DNA from: Succinatimonas sp. UBA6849
Lineage (GTDB): Bacteria > Pseudomonadota > Gammaproteobacteria > Enterobacterales > Succinivibrionaceae
Direction of reading: 5' to 3'
Length of the DNA stretch: 64,000 nucleotides
Assembly: GCA_002449335.1 (NCBI GenBank)
Contig: DKDL01000050.1
Span: forward strand, 1 to 64,000
Shown: positions 7,191 through 17,483 of the stretch, one piece after another
Position numbering within the stretch: position 1 is the first letter of the stretch
Layout of the letters: every line of letters begins with the position of its first letter
Position numbers and translations under genes: made by a program
Notes under the pieces: model-generated
What the model saw: the letters and a program-made list of their open reading frames with translations, nothing else
What the model was told of the DNA's origin: nothing
Database searches by the model: none

Positions 7191-8948
7191 TTATTTAGAT
7201 TTCTTAACTTGAGTCTTAGGATCAGCCTTCTTTCTTGGACGTTTAGCAAGAACTAAACCTGTACCTTCACGCTTTGCCTTAGCAATAGCTTTACGCTCTT
7301 CCTTATCCTGCTTAGCATCTGCTCTTGCCCACATTCTCTCGTTAGCTAGCTTACGCTTTTCAGCTCTCATCTGAGACTGGGTTTGACGCTTTTGAGCAGG
7401 CTTCTCATTAGCAAATGGGTTTTCGCCTTCTTTAAAGTCGATGATCACAGGTGAACCCATGATGTTTAAAGCCTTACGATAGCAGTTAATGATGTAACGC
7501 TTATAAGCATCAGGTACCTTTGATACCTTATTACCATGAATAATGATTCTAGGAGGGTTATAACCACCAGCATGAGCAAATTTAAGCTTAATTCTGCGAC
7601 CACCAGAAATAGGTGGCTCGTGCTCTTCAATTGCAGCTCTTAGAATTCTATTTAACATAGAAGCTGAATGACGGGTTGTAGCACCAATATAAGCTTCATC
7701 TATAGAATCAAATAAGTTACCTACACCAGTACCATGTAAAGCTGAAATGAAGTGAACTCTAGCAAAGTCCACAAAGCCTAAGCGTGCGTTTAACTCAAGC
7801 TTAATCTCATCTTTTACAGATACATCAAGACCATCCCACTTATTTACAGCAATTACTAAAGAACGACCTGATTCTAGAATAAAGCCTAGTAATGACAGAT
7901 CCTGATCGGTAACATGAGATCTTGCATCGATAACTAATAAAGCAACGTTACAATCCTCAATTGCCTTTAGAGTCTTAACAATAGAGAACTTCTCAATTGC
8001 CTCTGATACCTTACGACGCTTTCTCACACCAGCAGTATCAATAACAATATATTTCTTATCATCACGCTCTAGAGGAATATAAATAGAGTCACGGGTAGTA
8101 CCAGGATGGTCAGCTACAATCACACGCTCTTCACCTAACATACGGTTAGTTAAAGTTGACTTACCTACGTTTGGCTTACCTACAATTGCAATCTTAATAG
8201 GCAGATCAGCAAAAGGAGTATCTTTGCTACTGTCACCGTTTTGACCGTCGATATCCTCGCCTTTCATTCTGGCGCGGAATTTCTCTTTATGCTCGTGCCA
8301 GTCAAAACCGCCACCGACCATATCAACAGGAACGTTATCTAAGAACTGATAACCTTCTTCCCATTGAGCTAATTCTTCTTCATGAGCCTTTCTTTCGCGC
8401 TCTTCTAACTCTTCAGGAGTTAAATCGCAATCTAGAGGACCTTCTTCTCTTAATAAAGGAGCAATTACATCTTCTAGAACGTTGGCTACACCACGACCAT
8501 GCACTACAGCTGTAGGATAAACTTCACCTAAGCCTAAAGCATAGAACTCAGCACCTGCAGTTTCTGGATCAAGACCATCAACCTTGTTTGCGATGATGGC
8601 GCACTTTTTACCAGAACGGCGAATGTAATCAGCAACCTTATAGTCACCAGGTAAAAGACCTGCTCTTGCATCTAACATGAACAGTACTAAATCGCACTCA
8701 TCAATGGCCAATAAAGCCTGATTGGTCATGCGAGATGTAACTTCTTCAGGTTGATTGGTGGCATCCTCTGCAATGCCACCTGTATCAATAATCACGTACT
8801 CACGGCCTTCATATAAAGCACGACCGTACTTTCTATCACGGGTTAATCCCGGAAAATCTGCAACTAGAGCATCTCTAGTCTTAGTAAGTCTGTTGAAAAA
8901 TGTAGATTTACCAACATTAGGGCAACCTACTAAAGCAACTACTTTCAT
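7191..8948 (-). CDS. der: Ribosome biogenesis GTPase Der
   Basis: Der is a double GTPase needed for maturation of the 50S subunit. The first G domain starts with GCPNVGKST at residues 8-16, with DFPGLTRD and NKVDG motifs; the second has GKPNVGKST near residue 257, [13 protein letters not shown] and NKWDG; a KH-like domain follows. At 585 residues it is about 95 longer than E. coli Der (490). The extra length is a long acidic linker between the G domains (about residues 175-245) and a strongly basic C-terminal tail of about 80 residues. It follows bamB as in E. coli, but an intrinsic terminator lies between the two. Confidence 0.95.
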   Translation of the reverse strand: MKVVALVGCPNVGKSTFFNRLTKTRDALVADFPGLTRDRKYGRALYEGREYVIIDTGGIAEDATNQPEEVTSRMTNQALLAIDECDLVLFMLDARAGLLPGDYKVADYIRRSGKKCAIIANKVDGLDPETAGAEFYALGLGEVYPTAVVHGRGVANVLEDVIAPLLREEGPLDCDLTPEELEERERKAHEEELAQWEEGYQFLDNVPVDMVGGGFDWHEHKEKFRARMKGEDIDGQNGDSSKDTPFADLPIKIAIVGKPNVGKSTLTNRMLGEERVIVADHPGTTRDSIYIPLERDDKKYIVIDTAGVRKRRKVSEAIEKFSIVKTLKAIEDCNVALLVIDARSHVTDQDLSLLGFILESGRSLVIAVNKWDGLDVSVKDEIKLELNARLGFVDFARVHFISALHGTGVGNLFDSIDEAYIGATTRHSASMLNRILRAAIEEHEPPISGGRRIKLKFAHAGGYNPPRIIIHGNKVSKVPDAYKRYIINCYRKALNIMGSPVIIDFKEGENPFANEKPAQKRQTQSQMRAEKRKLANERMWARADAKQDKEERKAIAKAKREGTGLVLAKRPRKKADPKTQVKKSK

Positions 8949-8983
8949 TAAACATCCTTGTAAGGGTGGCTTACTATAACGTC

Positions 8984-9008
8984 AAAAGGGGGCATCCCCC
9001 CCTTTTTT
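8984..9008 (-). terminator. Intrinsic terminator between bamB and der
   Basis: Read on the minus strand, a run of G pairs with CCCCC across a short ATG-type loop and is followed by TTTT. It stands between the bamB stop and the der start, so der expression would need readthrough or its own promoter. The A/T flanks are symmetrical, so it could work in both directions. Confidence 0.7.
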
Positions 9009-9043
9009 ACACAATGGACGAATCATGCTGTTTCACAACAGTA

Positions 9044-10585
9044 TTATTCAGAGTCGTCCTCTACATATTCTTCATCTGAGTCAGACTTAATACCACTGTC
9101 AGGCATTAAACCGTAACCTGATAAAGCTTCACGTTTCTTCTTCTCGTACTCAGCAACTCTTCTCTCGTACTCAGCTTTCTGTCTCTGGTACTCACGATAC
9201 TGAGCTTCAGCTGCACGCTGTTGAGCTTCAATCTGAGCTACGATCTTACGAGCTTCAGCACGACGCTTCTCAAGAGCTTCTTGAGTTACTCCTGAACCTA
9301 CAGCATTAGGAGACATTGCCTGAGCTGCAATTAAAGCTGCAGTATTGCCGGTTACCATCTCAAGATCTGTATAACGTTTCTTAGGAATTACGATATCAAT
9401 TGGATCGTAATATAAAACTTCAACAGCACCTGATGATGAGTAAACAACCAAGCAGTTTCCTGCTACAAGAGGAGCTACATAAATTGGAGAACTTGAAATC
9501 TGAATCTTAGACTCAATCACACCGTTGTTAAGATTCATAAAATACAGATAACCTTCAAGATCACCTACCACAGCATAGTTACCGTAAATAGCAGGAGCTG
9601 TTACATTACGATAGCTCAATTGTGGATTTTCCCAAACCTCAACATTGTCTGAACGGCGAACACAGTATACATGACCGTTGTCGCCTGTTAAAACAAAGAA
9701 ATTGTCATCATAGGCAATATCTTTTGAAGAGTGGTATGCAAGTTTACCTTCAACTGTTTCCTTTTCTAAAGAATACTTCACGAAACCTGAATTATATGCT
9801 GTTGTGTACATATAATTGCCAAGTAACAGTGGAGTTGAGGAAACATCAGACATTCTATCAAGATCTGAGCTTCCGTTATTCTCGCCTACTACAACCTGAT
9901 TTAATAAGTAACCATCGTTCTGGCTAATCATCAGTACTCGACCTGATGGAGTACCTAAGATAACTAACTCATCACCGATTGCTACAGGGGTTGCCTGTGA
10001 TCTTAAATGCAGAGCATTATCAGAATCACCAGATACCCATAAGCGAGTCTTCTTTACAAGGTCAAAAGCCGAAAGTTTACCTACAGCATCTAAGACAAAG
10101 AGCTTGTCACCGCTAGCTGAAAAAGCTGGACGTGTTACAATCTCTGAGCCTAAATAATATTTAAAGTAAATAGAACCGTCTTTTCTATTTAAAACATAGA
10201 TATAACCGTTCTCTGAACCTACGGCAACAAAGGCATCTGAAGCTGTCATTCCACCGTTTAGTCTTGCTGAACGCTTGGTATCATTCTCTTCTTCATCTGA
10301 CAAGTCTATCTGCCACTGTTCATCACCGTTACGAACGTTAAAGGCATAAACCTTACCGTCACGTCCTGCAATAAACAAAGTCTTACCATTGATACATGGT
10401 ACTAACTGTGAATAGAACTTATCTACACCTTGTGTAGACTGAGACCAAACATATTCTGGCTCAAACTGATTTTTGACTTCAGGAGATTCAACAGGAGCGA
10501 ACAAATCCTTATTGGAATTACAGCCTGTATTCACTAAAGCCAGAGCTGATAAAGCAAGCACGCACAACAGCTTCTTTTTCAACAT
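9044..10585 (-). CDS. bamB: Outer membrane assembly lipoprotein BamB, with coiled-coil tail
   Basis: BamB is the beta-propeller lipoprotein of the BAM complex that folds outer membrane proteins. The start chosen is the ATG at 10585 (MLKKK), which has an AAGGTG site at good spacing, rather than the upstream GTG. The signal peptide ends in a lipobox, LVNTGC, with the lipidated Cys at residue 22. PQQ-type propeller repeats (for example GRDGKVYAFNVRNGDEQW) follow to about residue 400. The remaining 100 or so residues are absent from typical BamB (392 aa): an Ala/Glu/Arg-rich coiled coil with YREYQRQKAEYERR and an acidic end. It sits between yfgM and der, the usual place. Confidence 0.92.
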   Translation of the reverse strand: MLKKKLLCVLALSALALVNTGCNSNKDLFAPVESPEVKNQFEPEYVWSQSTQGVDKFYSQLVPCINGKTLFIAGRDGKVYAFNVRNGDEQWQIDLSDEEENDTKRSARLNGGMTASDAFVAVGSENGYIYVLNRKDGSIYFKYYLGSEIVTRPAFSASGDKLFVLDAVGKLSAFDLVKKTRLWVSGDSDNALHLRSQATPVAIGDELVILGTPSGRVLMISQNDGYLLNQVVVGENNGSSDLDRMSDVSSTPLLLGNYMYTTAYNSGFVKYSLEKETVEGKLAYHSSKDIAYDDNFFVLTGDNGHVYCVRRSDNVEVWENPQLSYRNVTAPAIYGNYAVVGDLEGYLYFMNLNNGVIESKIQISSSPIYVAPLVAGNCLVVYSSSGAVEVLYYDPIDIVIPKKRYTDLEMVTGNTAALIAAQAMSPNAVGSGVTQEALEKRRAEARKIVAQIEAQQRAAEAQYREYQRQKAEYERRVAEYEKKKREALSGYGLMPDSGIKSDSDEEYVEDDSE

Positions 10586-10642
10586 ATATGTCACCTTATT
10601 ATTTGCCGACGGCTATTTCTTAACTGTATTAACAGTTAACTC

Positions 10643-11344
10643 TTATTTTTTAATTTCTGAAGCAGAAGCTGCAATCACTTCTTCTAGTTTCTGAGCTCTC
10701 TTAAAAGCAGGCTCATCACCATCTTTTATAAGATTATCAAACTTCATCTGCAACAGAGGGCTAATTGCGATCTTTTTGCTCTCGCTTAAATCTAAAGCTT
10801 TCTTATAAGCATCATGAGCCTTATCAAGTGAATTCTGCTCAAAGTAGATATCACCTAAAAGCTCCTGTTTTTCGATCTCATAAGCTTCTGACTTTACAGA
10901 ATCCAGCTCTTTTACAGCCTCATCATATTTCTTCTGTTCAGTTAAGATCTGAGCTGCTACTAAAGTTGCGTTTGGAGAAACTAAATCACCACCGTTCTTT
11001 TTAGCAAACTGAGCATTCTCTAAAGCCTTGTCATAGTTGCCCTGTTTAGCTTCGATTGATGATAAATCTAAAGCTAATAAAGAACCGTAGATATCCTCGT
11101 GTTCTTTGATGAACTTCTGTGCATCAGCAGTAGCATTAGCTGGATTTAAAACTAGCTTAGTCTGTAGAGTTGACATCTCATAAGCATACTTTGCTGAAGT
11201 GTCATTCTGGTATGACTGGTACTGTCTGTAACCTACCATTGCACCAATGGCAATAACTACACCAACAGTTAATGAAAGCCAGTTCTCATGCCACCATTTA
11301 CGGACGACTTCCTCTCTCTCATGATCGTCTGTTAAAACATCCAT
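10643..11344 (-). CDS. yfgM: YfgM-like TPR protein, ancillary SecYEG/chaperone factor
   Basis: The 233-residue protein has one N-terminal membrane anchor (about residues 22-42, LSLTVGVVIAIGAMVGY) after a charged cytoplasmic start with the family's KWWHENW motif, and a periplasmic TPR domain. E. coli YfgM associates with SecYEG and PpiD and helps hand over secreted proteins. Position between hisS and bamB matches enterobacteria. An AAGGAA ribosome-binding site precedes the ATG. Confidence 0.88.
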   Translation of the reverse strand: MDVLTDDHEREEVVRKWWHENWLSLTVGVVIAIGAMVGYRQYQSYQNDTSAKYAYEMSTLQTKLVLNPANATADAQKFIKEHEDIYGSLLALDLSSIEAKQGNYDKALENAQFAKKNGGDLVSPNATLVAAQILTEQKKYDEAVKELDSVKSEAYEIEKQELLGDIYFEQNSLDKAHDAYKKALDLSESKKIAISPLLQMKFDNLIKDGDEPAFKRAQKLEEVIAASASEIKK

Positions 11345-11411
11345 CTTCTATTCCTTTTTAAGTATGAATCGTAATTTATAAATCTTAGTTAACTATTAGA
11401 CTGAGTTATCT

Positions 11412-12689
11412 TTAGCCTAAGATTGCCTTAATTGCGTCAGGAGCCTTATCTAAAGGATATTCCTGCTGCACAGCATCTTTATCTGTCATGTTCTTAATAG
11501 TAACAGAATTATTAGCAATTTCACTCTCGCCAATGATAACTGCAACCTTAGCACAGAATTTGTCAGCTTTCTTAAACTGTTTCTTGAAATTACCGCCACC
11601 GCAGTGATTCATTACAGCAACACTTGGTAAAGACTGTCTTAAGAAGTTAGAAACTTCTAACATTCTCATTTCAGAACCATCACCTGAGCCTACTACGTAT
11701 ACATCTACATTTGGCTTTGGAGCTACCTTTCCTAAGGTTAATAACAGTAGGATCAATCTCTCTAAACCTAAACCAAAGCCTACAGCTTTAGTAGGTGCAC
11801 CACCTAACTGCTCAACTAGACCATCATAACGGCCACCGCCACAAACGGTACCCTGAGCGCCTAGAGCTGTGGTTACCCACTCAAAAACAGTTAGATTGTA
11901 ATAATCAAGACCACGTACTAGTCTATCATTGAGAACGTACTTAATACCTAAATTATCTAGGAACTTGCGTAGTCCGTCAAAATGAGCTTTGGTCTCTTCA
12001 CCAAAATAGTCTGATAACTTTGGAGCATCTTTTAAGATCTCAATGACCTTTTCGTCTTTAGTATCTAAAACACGTAAAGGATTGGTATGAGTTCTTCGCT
12101 TGCTGTCCTCATCAAGATCATCAAAATGAGCTTCTAAGAATTTAACTAATGCTTCTCTGTAAGCTGCTCTTTCCTCAGCTGAGCCTAAAGAGTTTAGCTG
12201 TAACTCTAACTCATTCTCGATACCTAATTTTTTCCAGATTGAGTAGGTTAGTGCGATTAACTCTGCATCAATATCAGGACCGTCTAAACCAAATACCTCA
12301 ACGCCCATCTGGTGGAACTGACGGTATCTGCCCTTTTGAGGTCTCTCGTGGCGGAACATAGGTCCCATGTACCATAAACGCTGTTCCTGATTGTATACAA
12401 GATTATGCTCAATGCAGGCTCTTACGCATCCTGCGGTACCTTCAGGACGTAATGATAAATGATCGCCTGATCTGTCCTCAAAAGAGTACATCTCCTTTTC
12501 TACAACATCAGTTACCTCACCAATTGCTCTGCAGAAAAGTTTGGTCTTTTCAACAATTGGCATACGTACTTCGCTATAGCCATATGAAGATACAGTTTCA
12601 CGTAAAACTTTTTCAACCTGCTGCCATACAGAGGTATCTTCAGGTAGAAGATCGTTCATACCTCTGATAGCTTGAACCATAAGTGCCAT
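11412..12689 (-). CDS. hisS: Histidyl-tRNA synthetase
   Basis: The 425-residue enzyme matches the E. coli length (424). It has class II motif 1 around residues 50-60, motif 2 with [17 protein letters not shown], the two HisA motifs [15 protein letters not shown] and GGGRYDGL, motif 3 GFGLGLERL, and a C-terminal anticodon-binding domain. It charges tRNA-His in the cytoplasm. AAGGAAAA lies 12 bases before the first ATG; a second ATG three codons later is also possible. It is in the conserved ispG-hisS-yfgM-bamB cluster. Confidence 0.96.
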   Translation of the reverse strand: MALMVQAIRGMNDLLPEDTSVWQQVEKVLRETVSSYGYSEVRMPIVEKTKLFCRAIGEVTDVVEKEMYSFEDRSGDHLSLRPEGTAGCVRACIEHNLVYNQEQRLWYMGPMFRHERPQKGRYRQFHQMGVEVFGLDGPDIDAELIALTYSIWKKLGIENELELQLNSLGSAEERAAYREALVKFLEAHFDDLDEDSKRRTHTNPLRVLDTKDEKVIEILKDAPKLSDYFGEETKAHFDGLRKFLDNLGIKYVLNDRLVRGLDYYNLTVFEWVTTALGAQGTVCGGGRYDGLVEQLGGAPTKAVGFGLGLERLILLLLTLGKVAPKPNVDVYVVGSGDGSEMRMLEVSNFLRQSLPSVAVMNHCGGGNFKKQFKKADKFCAKVAVIIGESEIANNSVTIKNMTDKDAVQQEYPLDKAPDAIKAILG

Positions 12690-12705
12690 AAAATTATATT
12701 TTCCT

Positions 12706-13788
12706 TTACTTATTAAGGCGCGCTCTCACACGCTTTTCAATTAAATCTACTGCTTCTGCGCAAGGGATCTTGCCCATCATCTGACCATCTTCATAAACAA
12801 GACAGCGATCGTTTGCTGCACCACATACAGCAATATCTGCATGCAGGGCTTCACCTGGACCATTAACTACACAGCCCATAACTGCAATTTTTAAAGTCTC
12901 TTTGATGTCACTCAAACGCTTTTCAAGCTCAGCAACAGTTGAGACTACATCAATACCTCTACGGCCACAGGTAGGACATGCGACAATTTCAACCCCGCGA
13001 GTACGTAGATGCATACTCTTTAAAATTGCCCAACCTACTTTAATCTCTTCGACAGGATCAGCTGCAAGTGACACTCTTAGAGTATCGCCTATACCCTGCT
13101 TTAGTAACCAGGAGATACCGATTGAGGATAATACAGTACCGCCTGTAAGACCACCTGCCTCAGTAATACCTAAATGCAGTGGAGCATCAGTCTTTTTAGC
13201 TAACTGCTCATAAGCACTGACACACAGGTTTAATTCAGATGCTTTTACAGAGAAAGCATAGTCTTCAAAGTTGTGCTCATCTAAAGTAGCAGCAGCTCTT
13301 AGAGCAGCCTCTACCATAGCATCAGGACATGGAGCACCGTATTTTTCAATCAAATCTTTATCTAAAGAGCCTGCGTTTACACCAACTCTAATTGGCAAAC
13401 CATAGTCTTTAGCAGCCTGACACACAGCTTCAATTTTCTCATGAGAACCGATGTTGCCAGGGTTAATTCTCAAAGCAGCTGCGCCCTTTTTAGCACATTC
13501 AATCGCAATTCTGTAATCAAAATGAATGTCAGATACGATTGGCACATCAACGCTTTTTACGATTTGCTCGAAAGCATCAACTGCCTTTAGGGTTGGCACT
13601 GTTACTCTTACTATATCAGCACCAGCACTCTCTAAAGCTTTAATCTGAGCTACAGTTGCAGCGACATCCATGGTATCGGTTGAGGTCATAGACTGTACAG
13701 AAATAGGAGCTCCGCCTCCAACTAAGACAGAGCCAACTTTAATCTGACGACTTTTACGTCTTACAATCTCACTAGCTTTCCATTCCAT
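12706..13788 (-). CDS. ispG: 4-hydroxy-3-methylbut-2-enyl diphosphate synthase IspG
   Basis: IspG makes HMBPP from MEcPP in the MEP isoprenoid pathway using a [4Fe-4S] cluster. The 360-residue protein has the N-terminal TIM-barrel start with [10 protein letters not shown] and the cluster-binding segments CPTCGR and GCVVNGPGE in the C-terminal domain, which supply the three cysteines and the conserved Glu. It lies 16 bases from hisS and 11 bases from rodZ, so these genes are co-transcribed. Confidence 0.96.
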   Translation of the reverse strand: MEWKASEIVRRKSRQIKVGSVLVGGGAPISVQSMTSTDTMDVAATVAQIKALESAGADIVRVTVPTLKAVDAFEQIVKSVDVPIVSDIHFDYRIAIECAKKGAAALRINPGNIGSHEKIEAVCQAAKDYGLPIRVGVNAGSLDKDLIEKYGAPCPDAMVEAALRAAATLDEHNFEDYAFSVKASELNLCVSAYEQLAKKTDAPLHLGITEAGGLTGGTVLSSIGISWLLKQGIGDTLRVSLAADPVEEIKVGWAILKSMHLRTRGVEIVACPTCGRRGIDVVSTVAELEKRLSDIKETLKIAVMGCVVNGPGEALHADIAVCGAANDRCLVYEDGQMMGKIPCAEAVDLIEKRVRARLNK

Positions 13789-13799
13789 GAGGTTTTACC

Positions 13800-15536
13800 T
13801 TAACGCTGTGGCAGAGTATAGGTTACCTGTGATGAATGAGGAACTGATACTGAAGCGCCTCTATAGGTAACTCTAATCTTTGAAGAATCAGCTACGCTTA
13901 CTCTTAAAGGAGGAATACCCATAACCTTGATGGTCTGTCCTGCCTTAAATGAACCTTCTTTTAGAACTTTGCCAGAACCTGTGATCTTTAAAGACACATC
14001 AGATAGAACTTTAACAGTTACGCTGTTAAGACTCTCTAATGGATCAACCCTGCCTGATAATCTTACAGATGATGATACATCTCTTAAATTAGCTGATAGT
14101 TTTACAGCCTGAGCTGTTGTGTTTTCAACCTTAGGCTCTGTCTTAACCTGAGCTTTAGGAGCCTCAGTTACAACAGGCTTTCTGTCAGTTTCTACAGCAG
14201 GTAGAGTCTTTAAAGCTAACTTGTCATTGCTTGACTGCTTCTTAGTTGACTGAGCGCTCTGTGTACCTAGCTGTACAGGCTTTAATGAATTTTCCTGTGC
14301 AGGAGGTGCTTCTTCGATGATAGTGCTTTCACTCTTGTTGCCCATCATCTTTTTAGCAGCTTCACCTTTAACCTGTAAAGATTCACTGGTATTAGCTGAG
14401 GTTACAGTCTGCTTTGACTGGTTCTGCAAACTTATGATCTCGTTTGTATCAAGATCATTTGCCTGAGCCTGCGCCATCTGAGTATTGATATCAACAGCTG
14501 GAGCTGGAGTTTCTTCTAGAACGTTGGTCTTTACCTTTGAATTTTCTGTATCTAAGGTTAAGCTACCGTCAGTATCCTCTTGAGCCTGAACGTTGTCTTC
14601 AATTACTAATGAACCTGTGCTCTTAGCTTTAGATGAGCCCATCTCAAAGGCGATCACGCCAACAGCGATAATTGCTACTACTGCTAGACCTAAAACAGCA
14701 AACAAGAATTTCTTTGAAATCATGCCAGAGTTGGATGATTTTTGTAAAACTCTAGCATTTAAAGCCTGAGTCTGTACTGTCTGCATTACCTTGTCTTTAT
14801 ATAACTTTACAAGGTAGTCAGGATCGATATTAACTAGCTTTGCGTAATTAGCAATATGAACTGAAGCAAATGGTACAGCTGTAGGCTGATTCAATCTGTC
14901 ATGCTCAAGATCACTTACAGTGTTGATTCTAAGATTTAAGCGTCTTGATACTTCGCTTAAAGATAGACCTAACATCTCTCTTGCATGCATTAAGATTGCA
15001 CCGGGACAATTTGGAACTTCATTGTCTGCAAGTGATGGTGCTACAGGGATCTTGTCAGGATCGTCATCAACATTTGAAACAATCTTTTTCTCAGAGCTAA
15101 AATCAGGTGCTTTTTGGATTGAATCAGCATCAACCGTATCTGTTGCAGATCCTAAATCAGGAGTCTGAATATTAGTTGTAACATTCTCAGCTGCTGGAGC
15201 ATCAACCTGAGCATTCAATGGTGAAGATGGATTCTCTTTTAAAGCCGATTTTGCTTGCTCTAGAGGAGACACTGACATAATAGACTCTAAATCCTGCGCA
15301 CTCTTAAAAGCTGCATTTGACTCAACTTCAATCTTTTCATCAGGAATGTTATTTTCTGATGAATTGTCATTAGTTAAGTTCTCTTGAATGTTAAGTTCAG
15401 GTTCAACTTTTGCTGTATCCTGAGCTACATCATTTTTTAAATCGTCCATAATTGGCTCGCTTGCCTCTTTTTGAAGCTGGGCTTGTACTTTGGATCTATC
15501 TCTGTTTCTAATTGCTCTCAACCTTTTTGAACTCAT
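13800..15536 (-). CDS. rodZ: Cytoskeletal protein RodZ with long N-terminal extension
   Basis: RodZ links the MreB cytoskeleton to the cell-wall elongation machinery. The helix-turn-helix domain lies at about residues 175-245 (AREMLGLSLSEVSRRLNLR), the single membrane helix at about 275-297 (FLFAVLGLAVVAIIAVGVIAF), then a low-complexity periplasmic linker and a C-terminal DUF4115 beta domain ending near the stop. In E. coli RodZ (337 aa) the HTH is at the N-terminus; here about 170 residues of acidic, Gln/Asn/Asp-rich, probably disordered sequence come first, starting with a basic MSSKRLRAIRNRDRSK stretch. Order rlmN-rodZ-ispG-hisS is conserved, but the usual pilW gene between rlmN and rodZ is missing. 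Confidence 0.88.
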   Translation of the reverse strand: MSSKRLRAIRNRDRSKVQAQLQKEASEPIMDDLKNDVAQDTAKVEPELNIQENLTNDNSSENNIPDEKIEVESNAAFKSAQDLESIMSVSPLEQAKSALKENPSSPLNAQVDAPAAENVTTNIQTPDLGSATDTVDADSIQKAPDFSSEKKIVSNVDDDPDKIPVAPSLADNEVPNCPGAILMHAREMLGLSLSEVSRRLNLRINTVSDLEHDRLNQPTAVPFASVHIANYAKLVNIDPDYLVKLYKDKVMQTVQTQALNARVLQKSSNSGMISKKFLFAVLGLAVVAIIAVGVIAFEMGSSKAKSTGSLVIEDNVQAQEDTDGSLTLDTENSKVKTNVLEETPAPAVDINTQMAQAQANDLDTNEIISLQNQSKQTVTSANTSESLQVKGEAAKKMMGNKSESTIIEEAPPAQENSLKPVQLGTQSAQSTKKQSSNDKLALKTLPAVETDRKPVVTEAPKAQVKTEPKVENTTAQAVKLSANLRDVSSSVRLSGRVDPLESLNSVTVKVLSDVSLKITGSGKVLKEGSFKAGQTIKVMGIPPLRVSVADSSKIRVTYRGASVSVPHSSQVTYTLPQR

Positions 15537-15559
15537 TTTTAGTTATCGCCTTGTTCTAT

Positions 15560-16657
15560 TTATATTTCTTTGGCCTGAATTTTTTGTTTTGCCAGTTTAT
15601 CTTTTACCTGACCTGCAAGTTGTCCGCAGGCAGCTGAAATCTCATCACCTCTGGTAGTACGCTTGATTACAGTAAAACCTGCATCAAAAAGTACTTTGTA
15701 GAATCTGTCGATTCTGCTATTTGAAGGTTTCTTGTATTCTGAATTCTCATGCTCATTAAATGGAATTAAGTTAACTTTACATGGAATAGTTCTTAATAAA
15801 TTTACAAGCTCATGAGCTTGTTCAGTGCTGTCATTTACATGATCAAGCAAAACATACTCAATAGTCACTCTGCCACAGTTAGCATTTGACTTATCTAAGT
15901 AGTTTCTTACAGCATCTAATACTTCAGCAATTGGATACTTAGTATTGATTGGTACTAATTCATCTCTTAACTTGTCATTTGGTGCATGTAAAGATAAAGC
16001 TAAAGCAACATCAAGTTTGCCTGCAACTTTATTTAACACAGGAGCAACACCTGATGTAGACACGGTTACTCTTCTCTTTGATAAAGCAAAGCCATAATCT
16101 GAGAGTAATAACTCACAGGTCTTAGTTACATTTGCAAGATTTAGTAAAGGCTCACCCATTCCCATCATTACAACGTTAGAAATTGGCTTTTGCTCCTGGT
16201 TGTTACTAAAACCTACACGAGTAGAAGCTCTAAAGACCTGACCGATGATCTCATTTACGGTAAGATTACGATTAAAGCCTTGAGCACCGGTTCTGCAGAA
16301 TGAGCATTTCACAGGACAGCCTACCTGAGTTGAAATACATAAGGTATTTCTATCCTCTTCAGGAATTAACACGGTTTCAACTAACTGACCATCACCAATA
16401 TCTAAAGCCCATTTAGTGGTACCATCAGCTGCTTTTTGTTCAGTTACGATCTCAGGTGCAGTAATTACGCACATTTCCTTTAATTTGGCACGCAGATCTT
16501 TTCTAAGATTAGTCATCTGCTCAAAGTCAGTTACACCGAACTGGTATATCCAACGCATGATTTGTTGCGCTCTAAAGGACTTCTCACCTATAGACTCAAA
16601 GAATTCCTTTAATTCTTCAGGTGAGAGGTTCATTAAATTAATCTTATCTGTTGCCAT
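15560..16657 (-). CDS. rlmN: 23S rRNA (A2503-C2)/tRNA (A37-C2) methyltransferase RlmN
   Basis: The 365-residue radical SAM enzyme has the CxxxCxxC motif in [12 protein letters not shown] and the catalytic C-terminal Cys in AACGQLAGQ. It methylates A2503 of 23S rRNA and A37 of some tRNAs by a ping-pong mechanism through methyl-Cys. Length and the N-terminal RNA-binding helical region ([14 protein letters not shown]) match the family. It begins the rlmN-rodZ-ispG-hisS-yfgM-bamB-der series. Confidence 0.95.
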   Translation of the reverse strand: MATDKINLMNLSPEELKEFFESIGEKSFRAQQIMRWIYQFGVTDFEQMTNLRKDLRAKLKEMCVITAPEIVTEQKAADGTTKWALDIGDGQLVETVLIPEEDRNTLCISTQVGCPVKCSFCRTGAQGFNRNLTVNEIIGQVFRASTRVGFSNNQEQKPISNVVMMGMGEPLLNLANVTKTCELLLSDYGFALSKRRVTVSTSGVAPVLNKVAGKLDVALALSLHAPNDKLRDELVPINTKYPIAEVLDAVRNYLDKSNANCGRVTIEYVLLDHVNDSTEQAHELVNLLRTIPCKVNLIPFNEHENSEYKKPSNSRIDRFYKVLFDAGFTVIKRTTRGDEISAACGQLAGQVKDKLAKQKIQAKEI

Positions 16658-16758
16658 GTTCTTTTATATCTCGTTTTCTTTTTTCAAATCTCATAATTAT
16701 ATCAGTATAGACACGATTTTTCGCAAAATGACGTAGTAATTATTATCCATTTATGATG

Positions 16759-17024
16759 CTATTTAGCCCTTAAAGAGTTATTGTCTTTAAAGTTGTCACT
16801 AGATGATTCCATTTGTGCAATGGACTTTCTAAGTCTTTCCATATTTTCTTTTGAATAAAATGGGTCTAAAGAAATCTCAAATGGTATTTTCTTTTCATTA
16901 CAAACTTTCTTTGCAAAGCTTATAAAAGCAGATTTTATTGAGAGTCCCTGAGCTTTACAAACAGCTTTAAACTGCTTTTTAATGAGCTATCTAGCTTAAA
17001 ACTTACATTCACAGTCTTAGTCAT
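16759..17024 (-). pseudogene. RelB/DinJ-family antitoxin, frameshifted
   Basis: From the ATG at 17024 the frame reads MTKTVNVSFKLDSSLK and then goes out of frame at a run of five A (minus strand; T 16976-16980). Adding one A restores an 88-residue RelB/DinJ antitoxin, with AVCKAQGLSIKSAF, then IPFEISLDPFYS and ENMERLRKSIAQM, to a TAG at 16761-16759. The ribbon-helix-helix start and the DPFYS-ENM-RL-SI segment are typical of the family. No RelE/YafQ toxin ORF is next to it. Whether this is true decay, a phase-variable run or a sequencing error cannot be told from one sequence. Confidence 0.75.
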
Positions 17025-17276
17025 AATAACCTCTACAAGTAGAATATCTTAGTAAGCCATAACTGAGCTTCATAGTAAAATCATGTATCTTTAAAAATCA
17101 TAGTTAAAGAAAAATTACAAAGTGCAAAAAAAGCAATTTTCAAGTAAAAAGAGTTCTTCTAAAGCCAATTATTTTAAAACTATGACATAGATTTGATGTT
17201 TATTCTCATTTCTTTGACAGTAGAAAAATCAAAACTACTCTCAATATATAAGAATAAAAAAGGAGGGGCTGGCTGT

Positions 17277-17483
17277 ATGTTTAAATCACCTTATAAATAT
17301 AAAGCTTCATCGCAAAAGAACAGCTGTAATGAGAATAACCTTTGGAACGAAGTTTTAACCCAGTTTCACAACCTGCCCGAAGAAAGGCAGGATGAAATCA
17401 TGTTAAGAATTTACAAGAGGGTCTATGCTCAATCACAGCATCAGAATAAACACTATTCAGTGCTCCTGCATGCTAAAGTTTGA
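17277..17483 (+). CDS. Small hypothetical protein, 68 aa
   Basis: The ATG at 17277 has a GGAGG site about 10 bases upstream (17260s) and gives a 68-residue product starting MFKSPYKYKASS; an upstream in-frame start is less likely because it lacks such a site. The product is basic, with one amphipathic helix (EVLTQFHNLPEERQDEIMLRI) and no Cys pairs or membrane segment. Its end overlaps the convergent cobB gene by 11 bases. I do not recognise a family. A small regulatory or phage-remnant protein is possible, since it lies near the broken antitoxin gene. Confidence 0.45.
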   Translation: MFKSPYKYKASSQKNSCNENNLWNEVLTQFHNLPEERQDEIMLRIYKRVYAQSQHQNKHYSVLLHAKV

